A stretch of 7,767 nucleotides of DNA from the NCBI GenBank assembly GCA_013154075.1, contig JAADDG010000230.1:1-7767 (forward strand). The letters are read 5' to 3'. The position numbers and the translations under genes are program-made. The DNA is from Campylobacterota bacterium. GTDB lineage: Bacteria > Campylobacterota > Campylobacteria > Campylobacterales > JAADDG01. This document shows, piece after piece, positions 1 through 5,486 of this stretch. The notes under the pieces are model-generated. The model did no database searches, was not told the DNA's origin, and worked only from the letters and a program-made list of their open reading frames with translations. Numbering within the stretch: position 1 is the stretch's first letter; each line of letters opens with the position of its first letter.

Positions 1-547
1 AGAAGAGAGAATAATAAAACCTACTTTAAAAGGTATGAAAGAAGAGGGAGCTCCTTTTGAAGGTGTTTTGTTTATAGGTTTGATGATCGTAAATAAAGAG
101 CCTTACGTTTTGGAGTATAACGTAAGATTCGGAGATCCCGAGTGTGAAGTGCTTATGCCTTTGATTAAAAGCTCGGTTTTCGATCTCTTTTATAAAGGGG
201 CTACCAAAGATTTGGACTCTTTGGATATCGAATTTTATGACAAATATGCCGTCGGCGTCGTGATGGCGAGTAAAAACTATCCTTACTCCTCTTCGCCTCC
301 TGCTGAGATCATAGTGGATGAGATTGTGCATGAGGATCTAAAAGAGCATTCTCACATCTCTTATGCGGGTGTATCTAAAGAGGACGGTAAACTTTACGCT
401 ACCGGCGGAAGAGTTTTGGTATGCGTGGGGATAGGGGATAGTATAAAAGAAGCGAGAGATTATGCCTATCTGTTGTGTGGTCAGATACATTTTGCGGGTA
501 AAAAATATAGAAGAGATATAGCTTATCAAGCTTTATCGAAGGAATAA
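1..547 (+). CDS. purD: Phosphoribosylamine-glycine ligase (GAR synthetase), 3' part; 5' end outside window
   Basis: Cytosolic enzyme of de novo purine synthesis; it joins glycine to 5-phosphoribosylamine using ATP and makes glycinamide ribonucleotide. The frame is open from base 2 to the stop at 545-547 (181 residues), so an ATG at 35 is internal and not the start. Full-length PurD is about 420-430 residues, so this is roughly the C-terminal two fifths. Seen here are PTLKGMKEEG.PF.GVL..GLM at the left edge, the ATP-grasp metal-binding segment EYNVRFGDPE (bases 113-142), and the C-terminal domain with YPYSSSPPAEI, THE G-rich stretch ATGGRVLVCVG and the tail IKEARDYAYLLCGQIHFAGKKYRRDIAYQAL. This ending is typical for the family. 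The next gene starts 7 bases after the stop, so the gene probably heads or belongs to the long + strand operon. No truncation or frameshift is visible other than the window edge. Confidence 0.95.
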   Translation, partial: EERIIKPTLKGMKEEGAPFEGVLFIGLMIVNKEPYVLEYNVRFGDPECEVLMPLIKSSVFDLFYKGATKDLDSLDIEFYDKYAVGVVMASKNYPYSSSPPAEIIVDEIVHEDLKEHSHISYAGVSKEDGKLYATGGRVLVCVGIGDSIKEARDYAYLLCGQIHFAGKKYRRDIAYQALSKE

Positions 548-554
548 AAGTTTA

Positions 555-1001
555 ATGTTGGATGATCTGGATAGATTGGAGAGCGAAGGAATCAAGCTTG
601 CCCCTTTGGATAGAAGAGGGTGGGCTTTTTTTGTAGACGAACTGATAGTATCCGTTATATTTTTCATTATTTTTTGGGATGCCATCTTTATTTTCAAAAC
701 TCCCGATCAAGTGGTGGAAGCCATAAACTCTCTGGTTGTTTATCTGCTTTTCATAAAAATCATATATCATACTTTTTTTGTTTGGTATCAAGGGGCGTCT
801 CCCGGCAAAATGCTTTTGAAGATGGAAGTTATTCAAGAGAGCGATTTTGAAAATCCGGGCTTTCTCGTATCTTTAAATAGAGCTATCGGGAGAGTCATTA
901 GCGAGATGCTTTTTTATCTGGGATTTGTTTGGGCCTTTTTGGATCCTAAGCGTCAGGCGTGGCACGATAAGTTGGCAAGAACGTTGGTTGTAGATGTATA
1001 A
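555..1001 (+). CDS. RDD-family integral membrane protein
   Basis: A 148-residue protein of the RDD family (named for conserved Arg and Asp residues), generally predicted inner-membrane proteins with no single known function. The N-terminal motif is APLDRRGWAFFVDELI (residues 16-31), with R20/R21 and D28. The first membrane segment is about residues 24-47, the second about 58-78, and the third about 113-130. The family's conserved stretch between helices 2 and 3 is present as YQGASPGKMLLKMEVI (78-93), and the C-terminal signature as QAWHDKLARTLVV (134-146). The start at 555 is preceded by AAGGA at 539-543. The last 8 bases overlap the start of lptD, and in this phylum I recall an RDD gene between purD and lptD. 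That makes a role tied to the envelope plausible, but this is inference from position only. Confidence 0.85.
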   Translation: MLDDLDRLESEGIKLAPLDRRGWAFFVDELIVSVIFFIIFWDAIFIFKTPDQVVEAINSLVVYLLFIKIIYHTFFVWYQGASPGKMLLKMEVIQESDFENPGFLVSLNRAIGRVISEMLFYLGFVWAFLDPKRQAWHDKLARTLVVDV

Positions 1002-3072
1002 AATTTTAGCTACTCTTCTTTTTATCTCTTTTGCTCTTTTTGCCGCTGACAAAGACGGCGTTAAAGAGAAAGATTATAGAATTTTCGCAAAGCAGGTGGA
1101 AGCCGAGGGAGATTATATTTATGCTTTGGGAGATGTGGTCGTTTATAGCGACGATTACGTATTAAACGCCGATAGAGTGGTTTATAACAAAAAGACAAAA
1201 GAGATAGAGCTTTTTGGAAACGTTCATATTTTGGGTTTGGATCATAAGGTTATAAACTCTAAATATCTGAAATTGAATCTCTCAAATAAAAATCTCGTTT
1301 CATCTCCTTTTTTCTTTTTCGATCCCGAGACGGATGTTTGGATAAACAGTTTCGAAGCCGAGAGCGAAGGGAATAGGTACGTTACAGATCATGCGATAGT
1401 TTCAAGCTGTGATGTTAGGGATCCCGATTGGAAGATCACTTTCAAAGAGGGATATTTTGATAAAAACAGCAGTATGGTAACGATTAAGCATGCTGTTTTG
1501 TATGCGGGTAAAGTTCCGGTTTTTTATCTTCCATATTTTAAATTTCCTACCGACAAATCGAGACATACGGGACTTTTAAGACCTTCGGGAGGGTATGAGA
1601 AGGAAGAGGGGATCTATTTTAGGCAGCCTCTTTATATAGTCTTGTCAAAAAGTGCGGATTTGGAGTTCGATCCTCAAATCAGAACCAGGAGAGGAAAAGG
1701 GATCTACGTAACTTATAGGTTCGTAGACTCTCCCTATTCGAAAGGATCTATTAGACTTGGAACTTTTAAAGAGAAATATGAATATTATAAAAAGTATAAT
1801 CTAAAAAACAAAGTTCATAACGGTTTTGAGATAGATTACGAAAACAGAAAGGTTTTCAGCTCTCGTTGGAAAGACTCCAGAGACGCTCTTTTGGTGGATA
1901 TCACCTATCTAAACGATATAGATTATTTAAACCTTCAAGAGAGTAATAAAAAGAAGATATTCAATAAACTCGTCACCTCCAAAATAAACTATTTTATAGA
2001 AAAGGGTAACGATTATTTCGGAGCTTATGTTAAATATTTCATAGATACCGATAAAGTTTCGAATAAAGACACTCTTCAAACTCTTCCCTCTTTACAGTAT
2101 CACAGAAGCGTGCAGCCCTTTTTTATGAAAAATATTTTATATTCTGTAGATTTGAAAGCTAAGAATTGGTATAGAGAAGAGGGTGTGGGGGCAAAGCAGT
2201 ATGAAGCCTCTTTGCCTTTGACGCTCTATTTCTCTCTTTATGAGGATTATTTGAATTTTTCCGTATCGGAGAATCTATACTTTACCTATGTGGATTATGA
2301 CGATACCAACGAGCTTAAAAACGGAAGCTATTTTAGTAACTATCATAAATTCTCTTTGAATACGGATCTTTTGAAAAGGTTTGATAGTTTTATTCATAAC
2401 GTAAATGTGGATTTGGATTTTATAGTGCCGAGTGCCGAGAATAAAAAGGGAGATTTTGCTGATTTTATTACTTTGAATAAAGAAAAGAAGAGTTTGAATC
2501 TTAAATTAAGCCAATATTTTTATAATAATCAAGGAGAAGATTTTCTGCTGCACAGATTAAATCAATCCTACTATTTCGATGACGACGTATATAAATATGG
2601 AGATTTAGAAAACGAAATCAGATATAAGTTCTCTCATATTTTAACTTTTTATAATCAAATCTTTTACTCTCATGAGAGAAAGAAGATAAGGAAATCTCAA
2701 ACGACTTTGGATTTCGATTCTAAAAAATACTATTTTAGAATTATGCATAGTTACGAGAACTATAAAAATAGAGAGGAATCTAATTATTTGATAGGAAAAT
2801 TCAATACTAAATTACCGGGAAAATATAATTTTTTTGCTGATATAGATTACGATATCAATAACGGTTTTACTAAAGGGTGGAGAGTGGGATGGACTTTTAG
2901 AAAAAGGTGCTGGAACTATAAGCTTACCTACAGACAGAGCGTAACTCCGAGTTTAACGAGTACCGGAACGAAATCCATAACCAAAAGAGGAGTGTTTTTA
3001 ACTTTGAATCTCGTTCCGTTGGGCGGCATACATTACGAGTTTACGAAATCTTCGAATTTGGAGGATAAATAG
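994..3072 (+). CDS. lptD: LPS assembly outer-membrane protein LptD (OstA/Imp)
   Basis: Outer-membrane barrel that receives lipopolysaccharide from the periplasmic Lpt bridge and places it in the outer leaflet. The 692 residues begin with a signal peptide (about 1-18, MYKILATLLFISFALFAA) with likely cleavage near A17/A18. An OstA/LptA-like jellyroll follows (about 25-135; repeated G-D-V-V-V / A-D-R-V-V-Y-N / E-L-F-G-N-V patterns). Next is the family hallmark SSCDVRDPDW (C139) and FYLPYFKFPTDKSRHTGLLRP (about 177-197). The remainder is rich in alternating aromatic and polar beta strands, as expected for the barrel. It has only two cysteines, C139 and C639 (RKRCW), where E. coli LptD has four. 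It is shorter than the 784 residues of E. coli. No good ribosome binding site precedes the ATG, and the start lies 8 bases inside the RDD gene, so translational coupling is likely. No lptE-like gene is nearby. Confidence 0.95.
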   Translation: MYKILATLLFISFALFAADKDGVKEKDYRIFAKQVEAEGDYIYALGDVVVYSDDYVLNADRVVYNKKTKEIELFGNVHILGLDHKVINSKYLKLNLSNKNLVSSPFFFFDPETDVWINSFEAESEGNRYVTDHAIVSSCDVRDPDWKITFKEGYFDKNSSMVTIKHAVLYAGKVPVFYLPYFKFPTDKSRHTGLLRPSGGYEKEEGIYFRQPLYIVLSKSADLEFDPQIRTRRGKGIYVTYRFVDSPYSKGSIRLGTFKEKYEYYKKYNLKNKVHNGFEIDYENRKVFSSRWKDSRDALLVDITYLNDIDYLNLQESNKKKIFNKLVTSKINYFIEKGNDYFGAYVKYFIDTDKVSNKDTLQTLPSLQYHRSVQPFFMKNILYSVDLKAKNWYREEGVGAKQYEASLPLTLYFSLYEDYLNFSVSENLYFTYVDYDDTNELKNGSYFSNYHKFSLNTDLLKRFDSFIHNVNVDLDFIVPSAENKKGDFADFITLNKEKKSLNLKLSQYFYNNQGEDFLLHRLNQSYYFDDDVYKYGDLENEIRYKFSHILTFYNQIFYSHERKKIRKSQTTLDFDSKKYYFRIMHSYENYKNREESNYLIGKFNTKLPGKYNFFADIDYDINNGFTKGWRVGWTFRKRCWNYKLTYRQSVTPSLTSTGTKSITKRGVFLTLNLVPLGGIHYEFTKSSNLEDK
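3060..3064 (+). promoter_or_regulatory. Ribosome binding site of the MCE gene
   Basis: GGAGG, ten bases before the ATG at 3075 and inside the last codons of lptD. It supports this ATG as the start and gives the MCE gene its own initiation signal, unlike lptD itself, which has none that I can see. Confidence 0.75.
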
Positions 3073-3074
3073 TT

Positions 3075-4532
3075 ATGAAAAATGAAGCTAAAGTCGGTTT
3101 ATTTGTTTTTATAGGACTTCTTTTTCTATTCGCATTAAGTACGCAAGTTAGTAAATTCGCCAATATGGGAAAAGAGGGATATGATCTGTACTCTTATATA
3201 GACAATGCCGCCGGTTTGGATAAAAATACCAAGGTTAAAGTAAACGGAATAGAGGGCGGTTATTTGAAAGATATGAAGATAGAAGGAAACAAAGTTAAAC
3301 TCGATCTTTTTATTTATAAAAATATAAAAATTCCCAAAGACTCTATGCTTGAGCTTACTCAAGATTCCATGCTTAGCGGAAAGTATCCGGCGATTATTTT
3401 GGGAAATTCCAAAGAGTATCTAAAGCCCGGCGAAGTAATTACCAAACATAAAAAACTTCTCGGATTCGATGCGGCGAGCGATAGTTTGGCAAAAGCCGCG
3501 GATGAGTTTAAGGCTTTTATTCAAGAGGCAAGAGAGATGCTTGATGAGAATTCCAGAAACAATTTAAAGCAGACTTTTGCCAATTTGGAGAGAATTACCG
3601 AAGAGCTTAGAGTCGTATTGAAGGCTAACGAGCTCAATGCTACGATAAATAATTTCTCCTCAATGGCGAAAAATTTGTCCGCCGCCGGAGAAAAGTTTGG
3701 CAATATGTCGGATGAATTCAAGAAAACGGCTTATATTCTCAATAAGAAATTGCCCGCTATTTTAGCGAAGATCGATCAACTTGCGGCTGATTTGAAAAAT
3801 GTGGGAAGTGATGCGAAAGAGAAACTGCCTAAGCTTCTTGACAGATTTTCGGCCGTCGGAGAGGATCTTGAAGATATTTTGAAAACCAATAAAAAATCTA
3901 TAGGCAACGCCATAAGTTCGGCCGATGAATTTTTCTCAAAAGGCGGAGAAACTTTCGATACGATAGGAGAGTATATAAACTCTTTGGCCAATATAGAGCT
4001 TGAAGTGGGTCTTAGAGGCGAATATATGTTTGACGATCACTACAATAAAAGCTATTTTACTCTAAATTACAAACCGAATGCGACAAGAACTTATATTTTC
4101 GAAGCGGCTTCCATGGATGATTATAGCAGGATGGATGAGTTCGGTCATGTGATACTTCCTAAAAAGCATGAGAAGTCGAAGATGTTGATTTCGGCCGAGA
4201 TTGCGAAAAGATATGACGATTTTCAAGTTAGGGCGGGAATCATAGAAAATACCGGAGGTTTGGGAGCCGATTATTATATGTTTCACGATAAGCTCAAAGC
4301 GTCGGTGGAGATTTTCGATTTTAACGCCGAAAACGATGTAAGAGGAAGCAACGCTCATTTGAAAACTTCCGTTAGATATACCATGCTAAAGCATATAGAT
4401 ACCTATTTGGGTGTGGATAACATTCTAAACAACAGGAGTAGAAACGTATTTTTGGGTTTCGGAGTTCACTTCGTGGATAACGATTTGAAACTTTTGCTCG
4501 GAAGTTCCAATGTTGGGAGCTTTGTCAAATAA
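3075..4532 (+). CDS. MlaD-family MCE lipid-transport protein with long helical region and beta-rich C-terminal domain
   Basis: MCE proteins form periplasmic rings or tubes that carry lipids between the inner and outer membranes. This 485-residue protein has one uncleaved N-terminal membrane helix (about 7-24, VGLFVFIGLLFLFALSTQ) and a single MCE domain (about 37-112, with YIDNAAGLDKNTKVKVNGIEGG and SMLSGKYPAIILG). A long, mostly helical region follows (about 133-305; repeated hydrophobic positions among Lys, Glu, Ala and Asn). The C-terminal domain of about 180 residues (307-485) has roughly ten short alternating strands, ending with YLGVDNILNN.....FLGFGVHFVDNDLKLLLG. That last part resembles an outer-membrane barrel by eye. 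E. coli MlaD is about 183 residues and lacks the C-terminal half. The gene follows lptD after two bases, with a clear GGAGG ribosome binding site. No MlaE permease or MlaF ATPase gene is in the window. MCE assignment is firm; the barrel reading is inference. Confidence 0.88.
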   Translation: MKNEAKVGLFVFIGLLFLFALSTQVSKFANMGKEGYDLYSYIDNAAGLDKNTKVKVNGIEGGYLKDMKIEGNKVKLDLFIYKNIKIPKDSMLELTQDSMLSGKYPAIILGNSKEYLKPGEVITKHKKLLGFDAASDSLAKAADEFKAFIQEAREMLDENSRNNLKQTFANLERITEELRVVLKANELNATINNFSSMAKNLSAAGEKFGNMSDEFKKTAYILNKKLPAILAKIDQLAADLKNVGSDAKEKLPKLLDRFSAVGEDLEDILKTNKKSIGNAISSADEFFSKGGETFDTIGEYINSLANIELEVGLRGEYMFDDHYNKSYFTLNYKPNATRTYIFEAASMDDYSRMDEFGHVILPKKHEKSKMLISAEIAKRYDDFQVRAGIIENTGGLGADYYMFHDKLKASVEIFDFNAENDVRGSNAHLKTSVRYTMLKHIDTYLGVDNILNNRSRNVFLGFGVHFVDNDLKLLLGSSNVGSFVK

Positions 4533-4813
4533 TGCAAGAGAGTGAAAATTCCGTAGAAAAGATTCAAAGAGCTTTAAAAACTTTGCATTTAAGCTCTCTT
4601 GTTTCTTTAAACGAAATAAAAAAAAGATATAGAGAGCTTTCTAAAAAATTTCATCCCGATTTTAATAAAGAGGATGCCGATAAATTCAAAGAGATTAACG
4701 AAGCGTATAAAATTTTGAAAAATTATATAGAAAACTATCGCTTTACCTTTTCGAAAGAAGAGATAATAAAGCAGTTTCCACAGGAGTATCATGCCTCAAA
4801 ATTCAAATTCTAA
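4532..4813 (+). CDS. Short J-domain (DnaJ-like) protein
   Basis: J-domains stimulate the ATPase of DnaK-type Hsp70 chaperones through a conserved HPD motif. In this 93-residue protein the J-domain occupies about residues 8-70: helix I region IQRALKTLHLSS, helix II EIKKRYRELSKKF, the HPD motif at 41-43, and helix III ADKFKEINEAYKILKNYI. There is no Gly/Phe region, zinc finger, substrate-binding domain or membrane helix, so it is not DnaJ or CbpA. The C-terminal tail of about 20 residues (RFTFSKEEIIKQFPQEYHASKFKF region) is charged and unassigned. The ATG shares one base with the stop of the MCE gene (TAATG), with GGGAG at 4515-4519 upstream. Its 3' end overlaps the next gene by 23 bases. Such close packing suggests coordinated synthesis with its neighbours, but its partner is unknown. 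Confidence 0.85.
   Translation: MQESENSVEKIQRALKTLHLSSLVSLNEIKKRYRELSKKFHPDFNKEDADKFKEINEAYKILKNYIENYRFTFSKEEIIKQFPQEYHASKFKF
4782..4786 (+). promoter_or_regulatory. Ribosome binding site of the phosphoribosyltransferase gene
   Basis: AGGAG, four bases before the ATG at 4791 and within the J-domain coding region. It decides the start and shows that the 23-base overlap of the two genes is real and not an over-extended start. Confidence 0.7.
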
Positions 4814-5483
4814 AAGATATAAATTCGAAACGAGATTCGAAGCCTCTTTACAGCTTTTGGATATTTTGCCCGCGGAGAGGATGAAAGAGGAGAATTGGTT
4901 TATTTTGGCCACCTCCAAGAACGCTTTGCCTATAGCGGCTTTTTTGGCTAATAGGTTGGAGCTTGATTTCGATATAATTTTTATAGAGCCTATTTTCGCT
5001 CCCTCCAATCCGGAGTGTGCGATAGGGATGGTGAGTGAGAGTGAGGATATCGTAAGTCATGCCGAGCTTGTGGATTCGTTCGAGATTACGATGGATTATA
5101 TTTACGGAGAGGCTCATAGAAGATATGAAGAGGATATAATATCGGATATTTATACGTATAAAGGCACTTATAATCTAAAAGAGAAGATTAAAAATAGAGA
5201 GGTTTTATTGGTGGATGACGGATGCGAAAGCGGTCTTACGATGTTTACGGCTATAAAATCTTTGATAAATAATCAGGCAAAATCTGTTAAAATAGCCGTA
5301 CCGATTATTCCAAGAGAGGTTTATAGAAGTTTTCTGCCTAAGACGGATGAGATATATTACGTTCATATCATAGATGACTTTATAGAAACCTCTTTTTATT
5401 ATAAAGAGTATAATGAAGTTACTCAAGAGAGCGTAAAAGAGATTTTGAATAACAGGGAAAATAGAGAGAAGGAGAAAATGTAA
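4791..5483 (+). CDS. Phosphoribosyltransferase-like protein (COG1926 type), atypical N-terminal loop
   Basis: A 230-residue protein with a type I phosphoribosyltransferase fold. The PRPP-binding motif is VLLVDDGCESGLTM (138-151), with the acidic pair D142/D143; the usual form in this group is VDDG.ATGAT. The N-terminal part, FILATSKNALPIAAFLANRLELDFDIIFIEPIFAPSNPECAIGMVSE (37-83), lines up with the COG1926 pattern in which a GLPRGG.PVA loop is followed by a P.NPE.AIGA motif, but the RGG loop is replaced by SKNA. The substrate is unknown, and loss of that loop could mean changed chemistry or a regulatory role. The residues after 205 are charged and end in a Lys/Glu-rich tail. The start is set by AGGAG at 4782-4786, four bases before the ATG, inside the J-domain gene. 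pnp begins 3 bases after its stop. I recall a similar gene directly before pnp in Helicobacter, not verified. ComF was considered, but the cysteine-rich N-terminus of ComF is absent. Confidence 0.78.
   Translation: MPQNSNSKRYKFETRFEASLQLLDILPAERMKEENWFILATSKNALPIAAFLANRLELDFDIIFIEPIFAPSNPECAIGMVSESEDIVSHAELVDSFEITMDYIYGEAHRRYEEDIISDIYTYKGTYNLKEKIKNREVLLVDDGCESGLTMFTAIKSLINNQAKSVKIAVPIIPREVYRSFLPKTDEIYYVHIIDDFIETSFYYKEYNEVTQESVKEILNNRENREKEKM
5469..5474 (+). promoter_or_regulatory. Ribosome binding site of pnp
   Basis: AAGGAG, with 12 bases to the ATG at 5487, which is slightly long spacing. It lies in the last codons of the phosphoribosyltransferase gene, so ribosomes finishing that gene pass over it. 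Confidence 0.6.
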
Positions 5484-5486
5484 GAT

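Noticed and set aside
35..547. ATG at 35 as the start of a short gene
   Set aside because: The frame is open to the left edge, and the residues before this ATG (IIKPTLKG) are conserved PurD sequence, so it is an internal methionine.
4062..4358. Antisense reading frame of 98 codons inside the MCE gene, and similar ones elsewhere on the - strand
   Set aside because: They lie opposite clearly conserved genes, have no family resemblance and no sensible ribosome binding sites; they are shadows of the + strand genes.
4973..5140. TATAAT hexamers at 4973-4978 and 5135-5140 as internal promoters for pnp
   Set aside because: Both are Asp/Ile/Tyr codons in an AT-rich coding region and are expected by chance; no other promoter feature accompanies them.
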